Shown here: piece after piece, positions 38,089 to 46,775 of the stretch
Layout of the letters: every line of letters starts with the position of its first letter
Position numbering within the stretch: position 1 is the stretch's first letter
DNA from: Vibrio proteolyticus NBRC 13287
GTDB lineage: Bacteria; Pseudomonadota; Gammaproteobacteria; Enterobacterales; Vibrionaceae
NCBI RefSeq assembly: GCF_000467125.1
Contig: NZ_BATJ01000029.1
Span: 1 to 46,918, forward strand
Direction of reading: 5' to 3'
DNA length: 46,918 bases
Program-made: the position numbers and the translations under genes
The notes under the pieces: generated by a model
What the model saw: the letters and a program-made list of their open reading frames with translations, nothing else
What the model was told of the DNA's origin: nothing
The model's database searches: none

Positions 38089-39069
38089 ATGCGTAAGTTA
38101 ATGATCCCTCTATTGGTGTTCGTGTTGGCACTGATGCTGATGTCGCTGTTTGTGATTCCGGAAGGTGAGCGTGGTATTGTGATCCGATTTGGCCGAGTGC
38201 TGAAAGACGATCAGAACATGTCTCACATCTACGAACCGGGTTTGCATCTCAAACTGCCTCTGTTTGATCGCGTTAAAACACTGGATGCCCGTATTCAGAC
38301 CATGGACGGCCGTTCAGACCGTTTCGTGACTTCTGAGAAAAAAGACGTCATCATCGACTCTTACGTGAAATGGCGTATTGAAGATTTCGGTCAGTACTAC
38401 CTGGCAACCGGTGGCGGTAACACTCTGACCGCAGAAGCCTTGCTGGAACGTAAAGTGACCGATGTACTGCGTTCTGAAATCGGTTCACGTGAGATCAAAC
38501 AGATCGTCTCGGGCCCACGTAACAACGACGTGCTGCCAGACAGTGCGGACGCGGATGTGGTGACCACCGAAGCGGCCAAAGAAGCGTTGGAAATCGATGG
38601 TCAGCGTGATCAAATCATGGATGAAGTGTTGAATGACACCCGTGAAAGCGCAATGAAAGACCTTGGTGTTCGCGTAGTAGATTTCCGTATGAAGAAAATC
38701 AATCTGCCGGATGAGATCAGTGAGTCGATTTACCGCCGTATGCGTGCTGAACGTGAGTCTGTGGCACGTAAGCACCGCTCACAAGGTCGTGAGAAAGCGG
38801 AAGTGATCCGTGCTCAGGCGGAGCTGGAAGTGGCGACCATTCTGGCCGAAGCGGACAAAACTGCCCGTGTGACCCGCGGTGAAGCGGATGCACAAGCAGC
38901 GAAGATCTACTCTGACGTGTACAGCAAAGATCCGGAGTTCTTTGCCTTCCTGCGCTCATTGAAAGCGTATGAGAAGTCATTCAGTGAGAAGAGCGACATT
39001 CTGGTCTTGGATCCGAAGAGCGACTTTTTCCGTTACATGAAAGACTCCAACGGCGCCGTTCAAAAATAA
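38089..39069 (+). CDS. hflC: FtsH modulator HflC
   Basis: HflC is the partner of HflK in the FtsH-HflKC membrane complex. The 326-residue protein (E. coli 334) has an N-terminal membrane helix (about 5-22) and an SPFH domain starting IPEGERGIVIRFGRV. A coiled coil containing SIYRRMRAERESVARKHRSQ follows. A terminator lies 19 bases after its stop, making it the end of the main hfl unit. Confidence 0.97.
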   Translation: MRKLMIPLLVFVLALMLMSLFVIPEGERGIVIRFGRVLKDDQNMSHIYEPGLHLKLPLFDRVKTLDARIQTMDGRSDRFVTSEKKDVIIDSYVKWRIEDFGQYYLATGGGNTLTAEALLERKVTDVLRSEIGSREIKQIVSGPRNNDVLPDSADADVVTTEAAKEALEIDGQRDQIMDEVLNDTRESAMKDLGVRVVDFRMKKINLPDEISESIYRRMRAERESVARKHRSQGREKAEVIRAQAELEVATILAEADKTARVTRGEADAQAAKIYSDVYSKDPEFFAFLRSLKAYEKSFSEKSDILVLDPKSDFFRYMKDSNGAVQK

Positions 39070-39088
39070 CCGCGTCCGATAGTATGTC

Positions 39089-39120
39089 AAAGGCTCCTGA
39101 AAAGGAGCCTTTGTTGTTTG
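39089..39120 (+). terminator. hflC terminator
   Basis: AAAGGCTCCT-GAAA-AGGAGCCTTT (perfect 10-bp stem, tetraloop) is followed by GTTGTTTG. The T tract is interrupted, so termination may be partial and allow read-through to yjeT. Confidence 0.75.
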
Positions 39121-39144
39121 GTCATCGCGATAATGGAGAAACAC

Positions 39145-39330
39145 ATGGCGAAATCATTATGGCTGGCATTTGGCCTGGTGCTGATCGTTGAAGGGCTGGG
39201 GCCATTACTGGCACCAAATGGTTGGCGGAATATGGTGGCGCAGCTGAGCCTGCAACCCGACAACCAGTTACGCCGGATAGGCGGTTGCCTGGTCGTCGCG
39301 GGAGCGGTGATCGCTTACTGTGTTTGGTAA
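39145..39330 (+). CDS. yjeT: DUF2065 (YjeT-family) small membrane protein
   Basis: A 61-residue protein with two hydrophobic segments (about 3-20 and 43-61), starting MAKSLWLAFGLVLIVEGLGPLLAPNGW in pieces (LVLIVEGLGPLLAPNGWR seen directly), like E. coli YjeT (65 aa). Its function is unknown; it commonly follows hflC. The ATG at 39145 is chosen over one at 39118 or 39133 because GGAG lies 8 bases before it. In E. coli purA follows; here the convergent slyX gene ends 8 bases away. Confidence 0.85.
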   Translation: MAKSLWLAFGLVLIVEGLGPLLAPNGWRNMVAQLSLQPDNQLRRIGGCLVVAGAVIAYCVW

Positions 39331-39338
39331 GCGATGGT

Positions 39339-39566
39339 TTAATAGTGCGGGGGCGGAGTCTCTTCCGATGGGTCGGCCAGTTGTGAGGTATCCATCGTCT
39401 TCAGTTTACCGACCATGAACTTCATCTGTTCCTGCATTTTGCTGATCAGCAATTGTTGCTGACTCAGCGCTGCGTTTAATTCTTCAATACTCTGTTCCTG
39501 AAACGCCAATTGGCATTCCATATCGTTGATACGCTGCTCAAGCTGCTGGACGTAATTTTCTGTCAT
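39339..39566 (-). CDS. slyX: SlyX family protein
   Basis: A 75-residue coiled-coil protein ending in the family signature EETPPPHY; E. coli SlyX (72 aa) ends the same way. Its role is unknown. The ATG at 39566 overlaps the stop of the upstream WD40 gene (TGATG), so the two are translationally coupled. A GTG one codon earlier is also possible. In E. coli slyX neighbours fkpA and slyD; slyD is not present here. Confidence 0.92.
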   Translation of the reverse strand: MTENYVQQLEQRINDMECQLAFQEQSIEELNAALSQQQLLISKMQEQMKFMVGKLKTMDTSQLADPSEETPPPHY

Positions 39567-40549
39567 CACTCATCATCCATTTTCCACGCCTGGGCAATGC
39601 CGGCGGATGTCCCGCTGACGACCCGGTGTTGATTATCAAAGGCAGCATCATACACGACTGCACGGGGAGGGCGAGTATCTTTACGCGGTTCCGCTTCAAA
39701 ACCGGCCAGTCGTTTGCCGCTGTCTGTATCCCAGACCATGATCCGACTGGAAGGCGTGCCGGTGAGCAGACGGCGACCGTCATCGGAAAAACGAGCGGTT
39801 GAGAAAATCAACTGACGTGAGAATGAACGCAGTCGGGAGACCTGTTCACCAGTACGCAAATCCCAAATCAGTGCCTGATTGCCCCCATCCGACGTAAACG
39901 CCAGCAGACCATCGCGTTGCAGCGCAACCCGACTGATGCGTTGTTCGTGTTCAAATTTACGCAGTATTTTGCCACTTTGTGTATCCCACAGGTAAGCTAT
40001 GTAGTCGTTGCCGCCCGTCAGTGCGTAGCGCCCGTTGGGCGACAACGCGACGCTGTTCACTTTTTCATTGTGCGCCAGGAACTCCAGTCGGCGTCCGGTG
40101 ACTAAGTTGACGTAAATGGCTTTACCGTTGGATAACCCCAACAGGGCGCGCTCGCCATTATTAGAGATATCGACATCGCGGATTAAGCCGTCGGAAATCG
40201 ACCACAAGCCCTTGGCTTGCGACCAGCCGAGATCCCACACCGCGAAATTGATCTGGCTGGCGGTGATCGCGTAGCGCCCGTTATCGGCAATACGGATGCG
40301 CGACACAGTGCTCGCCTGTGGATCCTGCGCGCCCAAATCGGCCAGTTTCTCGCTGGCGTAGAGATCCCACAGCACCAACTGATGCTGCTTGGAATAAATG
40401 AGTGCAAACCGGGCATCGCGGCTCAGCGCGAACGCGGTGGTGCCATCTGGCTCCAGCTCCCATTTTTGCTCTTCACTGCTGGAGAAGAAGCAGCCATTTA
40501 ACAGGCTAATGACAATAACCAGCAGGAATCTGTGAAAAATTATTCGCAT
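39566..40549 (-). CDS. WD40-repeat lipoprotein
   Basis: The 327-residue protein begins with a lipoprotein signal (MRIIFHRFLL followed by VIVISLLNGC, Cys20). The rest is a beta-propeller with repeats that end in variants of WD: LVLWDLYASEK, FAVWDLG, AYLWDTQSGK, ALIWDLRTGE and IMVWDTDSGK. Six or seven blades are likely. It is probably attached to the periplasmic face or outer membrane and serves as a scaffold; the partner is unknown. The gene is coupled to slyX and divergent from fkpA. The 134-base gap to fkpA gave no convincing promoter. Confidence 0.85.
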   Translation of the reverse strand: MRIIFHRFLLVIVISLLNGCFFSSSEEQKWELEPDGTTAFALSRDARFALIYSKQHQLVLWDLYASEKLADLGAQDPQASTVSRIRIADNGRYAITASQINFAVWDLGWSQAKGLWSISDGLIRDVDISNNGERALLGLSNGKAIYVNLVTGRRLEFLAHNEKVNSVALSPNGRYALTGGNDYIAYLWDTQSGKILRKFEHEQRISRVALQRDGLLAFTSDGGNQALIWDLRTGEQVSRLRSFSRQLIFSTARFSDDGRRLLTGTPSSRIMVWDTDSGKRLAGFEAEPRKDTRPPRAVVYDAAFDNQHRVVSGTSAGIAQAWKMDDE

Positions 40550-40686
40550 CAAGTCTAATTATCCGCTTGGTGTAAAGACAATCGGTATACATATGGCTAT
40601 ATTGGTACAACAACGTCAGGCACTCCAGTCTTAAGCAGAGATTTGTGCACAATGACAAACACTTAGCCAATCAATTGGAGAAATAA

Positions 40687-41496
40687 ATGAAATCTATTTT
40701 TAAAGTGTCATTGCTAGCGGCCACTGTCGCACTAGCGGTTGGCTGTCAGAAAGAAGAAGAACCGAAAGCCACCACTGCTCCGGCTGCAGAGCAGACCGAG
40801 CAAGCAAGCGCTGACACGACGGCGACTGAATTCAAAACCGAAGATGATAAAGCGGCGTATGCCATCGGTGTTTCGTTTGCCAACTACCTGAGCACCAGCA
40901 TTGAGAAGCCGGGCGAGCTGGGAATTAAACTGGATAAAGCGCTGGTTCTGCAAGGTATTGAAGACGTGTTTGCCGGTAAACCGCAAATGAATGAACAGGA
41001 CACACGTACCGCTCTGGAAGGTTTGGATAAGCGCGTAGCTGAAACCATGAAGCAGCAGGCTGACGAAAAATCAGCAGCCAACAAAAAAGCCGGTGATGAG
41101 TACCGTGCCGAATTTGCGAAACAAGACGGCGTCAAAACCACTGAATCGGGCCTGATGTTCAAAGAGCTGAAGCCTGGCACGGGTGAGAAGCCAAAAGCGA
41201 CCGATACCGTTCAAGTGCACTACAAAGGTACTTTGATCGACGGCACTCAGTTTGACAGCTCCTATGATCGTGGTGAGCCAGCGACGTTCCCGCTGAACCG
41301 CGTGATCCCAGGCTGGACGGAAGGTGTACAACTGATGCCAGTCGGCTCGAAATTTGAGTTTGTTATCCCGCCAGAGCTGGCTTACGGCGAGCAAGACACA
41401 CCAACCATTCCGGCGAATTCAACGTTGGTGTTTGAAGTTGAACTGCTGAAAGTGGAAAAACCAGCAGAAAAAACCACCGACAGCGACGCGCAGTAA
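40687..41496 (+). CDS. fkpA: FKBP-type peptidyl-prolyl isomerase, FkpA-like lipoprotein
   Basis: FkpA is a periplasmic foldase and chaperone. The 269-residue protein has the N-terminal helical dimerisation region (about 45-145: DKAAYAIGVSFANYL onward) and a C-terminal FKBP domain (about 155-260) with VQVHYKGTLIDGTQFDSSYD and GWTEGVQLMPVGSKFEF. Unlike the soluble E. coli protein, the signal ends in a lipobox LAVGC (Cys20), followed by charged QKEEE, so it is probably a lipoprotein. It lies next to slyX, as in E. coli, and ends at a strong terminator. Confidence 0.93.
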   Translation: MKSIFKVSLLAATVALAVGCQKEEEPKATTAPAAEQTEQASADTTATEFKTEDDKAAYAIGVSFANYLSTSIEKPGELGIKLDKALVLQGIEDVFAGKPQMNEQDTRTALEGLDKRVAETMKQQADEKSAANKKAGDEYRAEFAKQDGVKTTESGLMFKELKPGTGEKPKATDTVQVHYKGTLIDGTQFDSSYDRGEPATFPLNRVIPGWTEGVQLMPVGSKFEFVIPPELAYGEQDTPTIPANSTLVFEVELLKVEKPAEKTTDSDAQ

Positions 41497-41514
41497 TCGG
41501 CAGCATACGTCGCT

Positions 41515-41541
41515 AAGGCCTGACAATGTCAGGCCTTTTTT
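41515..41541 (+). terminator. fkpA terminator
   Basis: AAGGCCTGAC-AAT-GTCAGGCCTT (10-bp perfect stem) is followed by TTTT, 18 bases after the fkpA stop. Confidence 0.92.
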
Positions 41542-41677
41542 GTGCCCGTGTCACGGCGAAAGCGTGAATAAATATTTGTCCTAAATCACTAGTCGGCGAG
41601 TTAGAGGGAGGTGATATTCAAAATTTCTGATAAACTTACGTCAATTTGTTGATTTTTCGCTCTAAGGCCAGACAACA

Positions 41678-42400
41678 GTGACAACGACAGAAAGCTTGAA
41701 TACCGAGATGTTGCTCGAAATGGAATCCGTCAATGTGATGCCGTTCAGTGATCATGACAAAATTATTTTAAAGTCGTATGAGGCGGTGGTCGATGGTATT
41801 GCCAGCCTGATCGGCCCGTTCTGTGAGATTGTGCTCCACTCTCTGGAGGATCTGAATACCTCTGCGATTAAGATTGCCAACGGTGAGAACACCGGTCGTC
41901 AGGTCGGCTCGCCGATCACGGATCTGGCACTGAAAATGCTCAAAGACATCGAAGGCTCAGAACGTAATTTCTCTCGCTCCTACTTCACCCGGGCCAAAGG
42001 CGGCGTGTTGATGAAGTCGATCACAGTGGCGATTCGTAATGGCGACAACCGGGTGATTGGTCTTCTGTGTATCAACGTGAATCTGGACGCGCCGTTTTCT
42101 CAGGTCTTACAGTCATTTATGCCCACCGAAGAGGCCAAGCAGGCCGCCTCTTCGGTCAACTTTGCCAGTGATGTCGAAGAGCTGGTGGATCAGACGGTGG
42201 AACGCACCATTGAAGAGATCAATGCCGACAAATCGGTGTCCAATAACACCAAGAATCGTCAGATCGTGATGGAGTTGTACGATAAGGGGATTTTTGACAT
42301 TAAGGATGCGATCAACCGTGTTGCGGATCGCCTCAATATTTCGAAACACACCGTTTATCTGTATATCCGCCAGCGCAAAACTGAGGATGACGAAAGTTGA
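41678..42400 (+). CDS. YheO-type regulator (PAS-like + HTH)
   Basis: The 240-residue protein matches the YheO/DauR family: an N-terminal PAS-like domain (GPFCEIVLHSLEDLNTSAIKIANG, here in parts, about residues 47-130) and a C-terminal helix-turn-helix (AINRVADRLNISKHTVYLYI). In E. coli yheO also precedes tusDCB. What it senses and controls is not known to me. The start is GTG at 41678 (AAGG 10 bases before it); an internal ATG at 41708 is possible. Its stop overlaps the tusD start (TGATG). Confidence 0.85.
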   Translation: MTTTESLNTEMLLEMESVNVMPFSDHDKIILKSYEAVVDGIASLIGPFCEIVLHSLEDLNTSAIKIANGENTGRQVGSPITDLALKMLKDIEGSERNFSRSYFTRAKGGVLMKSITVAIRNGDNRVIGLLCINVNLDAPFSQVLQSFMPTEEAKQAASSVNFASDVEELVDQTVERTIEEINADKSVSNNTKNRQIVMELYDKGIFDIKDAINRVADRLNISKHTVYLYIRQRKTEDDES

Positions 42401-42792
42401 TGGCGCTGAGTTATACCCTGGTGGTCAACGGACCGCTGTATGGCACCCAGTCAGCCCGCAGCGCCTATCAGTTTGCGTGCGCATTGTTGGCGAAAGGTCA
42501 TACCCTTCGCAGTGTGTTTTTTTATCGGGAAGGTGTGAGCAATGGCAGCCGTTTAAGTGTACCGGCCAATGATGAGTTTGATTTAAGCAACGCCTGGCAG
42601 ACGTTGGCCCGTCAACACAACGTGCGTCTGGAAACCTGTGTGGCGGCTGCCCTGCGCCGGGGCATTGTCGGTCAGGACGAAGCGGCCCAACACGGTTTAA
42701 GCGCCGATAACCTGGCGGATGGGTTTCATCAGGCCGGTTTAGGCAGCCTGGCGGAAGCTTTGCTGACCCAGGACAGAGTGGTGCAGTTTTGA
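42400..42792 (+). CDS. tusD: Sulfur relay protein TusD
   Basis: TusD is a subunit of the TusBCD complex that carries sulfur from IscS/TusA to TusE and MnmA for 2-thiouridine in tRNA. The 130-residue protein (E. coli 128) is DsrE-like and has the catalytic cysteine C80 in LETCVAAALRRGI. The ATG at 42400 overlaps the regulator's stop by one base. The stop overlaps the tusC start. Confidence 0.95.
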   Translation: MALSYTLVVNGPLYGTQSARSAYQFACALLAKGHTLRSVFFYREGVSNGSRLSVPANDEFDLSNAWQTLARQHNVRLETCVAAALRRGIVGQDEAAQHGLSADNLADGFHQAGLGSLAEALLTQDRVVQF

Positions 42793-43145
42793 GTTTGTTA
42801 ACCTATTTATTTCGCACGGCGCCACATGGCAGTAATGCCGGCCGCGAAGGCATCGATGCACTGCTGGCCGCATCGGCGTATTGTGAAAACATCAGCGTGA
42901 TTTTCCTCGGGGATGGCGTATTACAGCTGTTGCAGGGCCAACAGACCGATGACATTCTCGCTAAAAACTATGCGCCGATGTTGAAACTGTTTGATCTGTA
43001 CGACATTGAGCAGGTGTATGTTTGTCAGTCATCGCTGAGCGAACGTGGTTTGGCTCAGGCCGATTTGGTGCTGCATGCCGAGCGATTGACGCGTGAGCAA
43101 ATCGCACAGCGTCTCACTCAGGCTGGTAAAATCCTGACATTTTAA
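42789..43145 (+). CDS. tusC: Sulfur relay protein TusC
   Basis: A 118-residue DsrF-like subunit of TusBCD (E. coli 119). It starts with TTG at 42789, giving MSLLTYLFRTAPHGSNAGREG, of which the FRTAPHG...GREG pattern is typical; the start overlaps the tusD stop by four bases (TTGA). The tight overlap and weak start imply translational coupling to keep subunits in balance. Confidence 0.94.
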   Translation: MSLLTYLFRTAPHGSNAGREGIDALLAASAYCENISVIFLGDGVLQLLQGQQTDDILAKNYAPMLKLFDLYDIEQVYVCQSSLSERGLAQADLVLHAERLTREQIAQRLTQAGKILTF

Positions 43146-43154
43146 GGTGGTAGT

Positions 43155-43430
43155 ATGCTCCATATGATCAAATCTTGCCGCGCTCTGAGTGAAGCGGTGC
43201 AGTACGTCTCTGGTGATGACGCTCTGCTGCTGATCGAAGACGCCGTGTACGCTGCCAATGGCCAGCATCAGGACTTCAGTTTACTGATGCCGTTTACCGC
43301 CTTTGTACTGCACGCCGATGCGCAAGCGCGTGCGATTAGCAACCGCATCAGCCCGTCAGTGACGGTGGTCGACTACAGCGGATTTGTTGATCTGACAGCC
43401 GCACACACGCACACCATGACCTGGGATTGA
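43155..43430 (+). CDS. tusB: Sulfur relay protein TusB
   Basis: A 91-residue DsrH-like subunit of TusBCD (E. coli 95), beginning MLHMIKSCRALSEAV with DDALLLIEDAVYAA as in the family. AAGG lies 6-7 bases before the ATG. It ends the tus unit. In E. coli the str operon follows, as here. Confidence 0.92.
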   Translation: MLHMIKSCRALSEAVQYVSGDDALLLIEDAVYAANGQHQDFSLLMPFTAFVLHADAQARAISNRISPSVTVVDYSGFVDLTAAHTHTMTWD

Positions 43431-43527
43431 TTGCGCACGACCTGAACCTACGTCGTCGCAAGGGCGGCGTGCTGCTCGTGCCTGGCCCGAGTGGGTAAAT
43501 TTTGCGCAAAAAAGATCTGTATATTTC

Positions 43528-43556
43528 TTGACACACATCCCACTGCTGCATAGAAT
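43528..43556 (+). promoter_or_regulatory. str operon promoter
   Basis: A perfect -35 TTGACA (43528-43533) and TAGAAT (-10, 43551-43556) are 17 bp apart, 80 bases before rpsL. It is the best-matching promoter in the window. The rest of 43431-43636 is its surroundings and the rpsL leader, with no gene. Confidence 0.88.
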
Positions 43557-43636
43557 TTTGCGTCCCTAATTACCATTGGTGTTTGGGGATTAGATTTTTC
43601 ACAAAGCTTACTTTCAAGTAAATCAGGAGCTAGTTA

Positions 43637-44011
43637 ATGGCAACTATTAACCAGTTGGTACGCAAACCACGTGCAAAGCAAGTTGTTAAAAGCAACGTGC
43701 CTGCACTAGAAGCGTGCCCACAAAAACGTGGTGTATGTACTCGTGTTTACACTACTACACCTAAAAAACCTAACTCAGCACTTCGTAAAGTTTGTCGTGT
43801 ACGTCTGACAAACGGTTTTGAAGTAACATCGTACATCGGCGGTGAAGGTCACAACCTTCAAGAGCACAGTGTTGTTCTGATCCGTGGTGGTCGTGTTAAA
43901 GACCTTCCAGGTGTGCGTTACCACACTGTTCGCGGCGCACTTGACTGTGCTGGCGTAAATGACCGTAAACAAGGTCGTTCTAAGTACGGTGTGAAGCGTC
44001 CTAAGTCTTAA
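43637..44011 (+). CDS. rpsL: 30S ribosomal protein S12
   Basis: S12 sits at the decoding centre. The 124-residue protein equals E. coli in length and nearly in sequence. The TTPKKPNSALRK loop (with Lys 43 and 44 counted from Met) and the GRVKDLPGVRYH loop carry the wild-type lysines; substitutions known to give streptomycin resistance are not seen. It is the first gene of the str operon. Confidence 0.99.
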   Translation: MATINQLVRKPRAKQVVKSNVPALEACPQKRGVCTRVYTTTPKKPNSALRKVCRVRLTNGFEVTSYIGGEGHNLQEHSVVLIRGGRVKDLPGVRYHTVRGALDCAGVNDRKQGRSKYGVKRPKS

Positions 44012-44129
44012 TGCGTCTTTTTTATAAAGAAAGCGTTAAGTAAGGCCAAACACTTATTTTCAATTTTAATTTTTTGAAAAAACTGAAAAGTTTTGGATAA
44101 AACCTGAAGAAGACAACGGAGATAAATCC

Positions 44130-44600
44130 ATGCCACGTCGTCGCGTCATTGGTCAGCGTAAGATCCTTCCAGATCCAAAGTTCAAATCTGAACTGCTGGC
44201 AAAATTCGTTAACATCCTAATGGTTGACGGTAAGAAATCTACTGCAGAAAAAATCGTTTACACTGCACTAGATGCTATGGCTGAAAAGTCTGGTAAAGAC
44301 CACTTAGCTATTTTTGAAGAAGCTCTTGAAAACGTTCGCCCAGCGGTTGAGGTTAAATCTCGCCGTGTTGGTGGTTCAACTTACCAAGTACCTGTAGAAG
44401 TACGTCCGGTTCGCCGTAACGCACTTGCTATGCGTTGGTTGGTTGAAGCTGCGCGTAAGCGTGGTGAAAAATCTATGGCTCAACGCCTGGCAGCTGAAAT
44501 GCTGGATGCGTCTGAGAACAAAGGTACTGCTGTTAAGAAACGTGAAGACGTTCACCGTATGGCAGAAGCGAACAAAGCATTCGCTCATTACCGCTGGTAA
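44130..44600 (+). CDS. rpsG: 30S ribosomal protein S7
   Basis: S7 organises the head of the 30S subunit and in E. coli represses the str operon by binding the rpsL-rpsG spacer. The 156-residue protein begins MPRRRVIGQRKILPDPKF and has GGSTYQVPVEVRPVRR. The 118-base spacer here (44012-44129) is A+T-rich and has complementary T- and A-rich segments (around 44059-44092), a possible S7 target, though not proven. GGAG lies 8-9 bases before the ATG. Confidence 0.99.
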   Translation: MPRRRVIGQRKILPDPKFKSELLAKFVNILMVDGKKSTAEKIVYTALDAMAEKSGKDHLAIFEEALENVRPAVEVKSRRVGGSTYQVPVEVRPVRRNALAMRWLVEAARKRGEKSMAQRLAAEMLDASENKGTAVKKREDVHRMAEANKAFAHYRW

Positions 44601-44607
44601 TACCTTC

Positions 44608-44640
44608 TGTGCTGCGAGGTTCTCTCGCAGCACATTTCTT
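44608..44640 (+). terminator. Hairpin between rpsG and fusA
   Basis: TGTGCTGCGAG-GTTCT-CTCGCAGCACA (11-bp perfect stem) is followed by TTTCTTT. It resembles a terminator or attenuator inside the str operon and may set the rpsG to fusA ratio. Confidence 0.65.
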
Positions 44641-44675
44641 TACTCTAAGGTGTACCTTAGTAAGAGGATACAATC

Positions 44676-46775
44676 GTGGCTCGTAAAACTCCTATTGAGC
44701 GCTACCGTAACATCGGTATCTGTGCTCACGTAGATGCAGGTAAAACAACCACAACTGAGCGTATTCTGTTCTACACTGGCCTTTCTCACAAAATCGGCGA
44801 AGTTCACGATGGTGCAGCGACCATGGACTGGATGGAGCAGGAGCAGGAGCGTGGTATCACTATCACCTCAGCTGCGACTACGACCTTCTGGCGTGGTATG
44901 GAAGCACAATTCCAAGATCATCGCATCAACATCATTGATACCCCAGGACACGTTGACTTTACGATCGAAGTAGAGCGCTCTCTTCGTGTACTTGACGGTG
45001 CAGTGGTCGTATTCTGTGGCTCATCTGGTGTTGAACCTCAGTCTGAAACTGTTTGGCGTCAAGCTGACAAGTACCACGTTCCTCGTATGGTGTTTGTCAA
45101 CAAGATGGACCGTGCAGGCGCAGACTTTCTACGCGTTGTGGACCAAATTAAACATCGTCTTGGTGCGAACCCGGTTCCAATCCAATTGAACATTGGTGCG
45201 GAAGACGAGTTCAAAGGTGTCATCGACCTTATCAAGATGAAAGCAATCAACTGGAATGAAGCCGATCAAGGCATGTCGTTCACGTACGAAGACATTCCAG
45301 CGGATATGCAAGAACTCGCAGAAGAGTGGCGCAACCACATGGTTGAAGCGGCCGCGGAAGCAAGTGAAGAGCTGATGGACAAGTACCTGGAAGAAGGTGA
45401 ATTGTCTGAAGCGGAAATCAAGCAGGCACTGCGTACCCGTACACTGAACAACGAAATCGTGCTGGCCACTTGTGGTAGTGCGTTCAAGAACAAAGGTGTA
45501 CAGGCCGTACTGGATGCTGTGATCGAATTCTTGCCATCGCCAGTCGACGTGCCGTCTATCAAAGGCATTGACGAAGATGAGAACGAAGTTGAGCGTCACG
45601 CTGACGACAACGAACCGTTCTCTGCATTGGCCTTTAAGATCGCCACTGACCCGTTCGTGGGCACGCTGACCTTTATGCGCGTTTACTCCGGTGTGGTGAA
45701 CTCCGGTGATTCTGTTTACAACTCAGTCAAACAGAAGAAAGAACGTTTCGGTCGTATCGTACAGATGCACTCGAACAAGCGTGAAGAGATCAAAGAAGTT
45801 CGCGCAGGCGACATTGCTGCGGCAATTGGCCTGAAAGACGTGACAACAGGGGATACGCTGTGTGACACCAACCACAAAGTGGTGCTGGAACGCATGGAGT
45901 TCCCTGAACCGGTAATCCAGATCGCGGTAGAGCCTCGCTCTAAAGCTGATCAGGAGAAGATGGGTATCGCGCTGGGTAAACTGGCGGCAGAGGATCCTTC
46001 TTTCCGCGTGGAAACCGACGATGAAACTGGCCAGACTCTGATTTCTGGTATGGGTGAGCTTCACCTCGACATCATCGTGGATCGTATGAAGCGCGAATTC
46101 AGCGTCGACTGTAACGTAGGTAAACCTCAGGTTGCTTACCGTGAAACCATTCGTGGTAGCACGGAAGTGGAAGGCAAGTTTGTTCGTCAGTCTGGCGGTC
46201 GTGGTCAATACGGTCACGTTTGGCTGAAACTGGAACCGGCTGAACCTGGTGAAGGGTTTGTCTTTGTTGACCAAATCGTGGGTGGTGTGATTCCGAAGGA
46301 ATACATCAGTTCAGTATCGAAAGGTGTTGAAGAACAGATGAACAGCGGTGTGTTGGCGGGCTATCCGGTACTGGATGTCAAGGCAACCCTGTTTGACGGT
46401 TCTTACCACGATGTTGACTCCAGCGAAATGGCGTTTAAGATTGCCGGCTCGATGGCCTTCAAGAAAGGTGCACTGCAAGCGCAGCCAGCTCTTCTTGAAC
46501 CAATGATGAAAGTTGAAGTAACCACTCCGGAAGACTGGATGGGTGATGTGGTGGGTGACCTGAACCGTCGTCGCGGCATTATCGAAGGTATGGATGAAGG
46601 CCCTGCTGGCCTGAAGATCATCCGTGCTCAGGTTCCGCTTTCCGAAATGTTCGGTTACGCAACTGACCTACGTTCTGCAACTCAGGGCCGTGCGTCCTAC
46701 TCGATGGAATTCTTCGAGTACGCTGAGGTACCTAAGAACTTTGCAGAAGCGATTATCGCGGAACGTGGTTACTAA
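44676..46775 (+). CDS. fusA: Elongation factor G
   Basis: EF-G drives translocation and, with RRF, ribosome recycling. The 699-residue protein (E. coli 704) has G1 AHVDAGKTTTTERIL (17-31), switch-region EQERGITITSAATT, G3 DTPGHVDF, G4 NKMDRAGAD and the domain IV loop region (SGGRGQYGHVWL). The GTG start at 44676 has GAGG 8 bases upstream; E. coli fusA also lacks a strict ATG context. A structured 143-base segment follows. Confidence 0.99.
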   Translation: MARKTPIERYRNIGICAHVDAGKTTTTERILFYTGLSHKIGEVHDGAATMDWMEQEQERGITITSAATTTFWRGMEAQFQDHRINIIDTPGHVDFTIEVERSLRVLDGAVVVFCGSSGVEPQSETVWRQADKYHVPRMVFVNKMDRAGADFLRVVDQIKHRLGANPVPIQLNIGAEDEFKGVIDLIKMKAINWNEADQGMSFTYEDIPADMQELAEEWRNHMVEAAAEASEELMDKYLEEGELSEAEIKQALRTRTLNNEIVLATCGSAFKNKGVQAVLDAVIEFLPSPVDVPSIKGIDEDENEVERHADDNEPFSALAFKIATDPFVGTLTFMRVYSGVVNSGDSVYNSVKQKKERFGRIVQMHSNKREEIKEVRAGDIAAAIGLKDVTTGDTLCDTNHKVVLERMEFPEPVIQIAVEPRSKADQEKMGIALGKLAAEDPSFRVETDDETGQTLISGMGELHLDIIVDRMKREFSVDCNVGKPQVAYRETIRGSTEVEGKFVRQSGGRGQYGHVWLKLEPAEPGEGFVFVDQIVGGVIPKEYISSVSKGVEEQMNSGVLAGYPVLDVKATLFDGSYHDVDSSEMAFKIAGSMAFKKGALQAQPALLEPMMKVEVTTPEDWMGDVVGDLNRRRGIIEGMDEGPAGLKIIRAQVPLSEMFGYATDLRSATQGRASYSMEFFEYAEVPKNFAEAIIAERGY

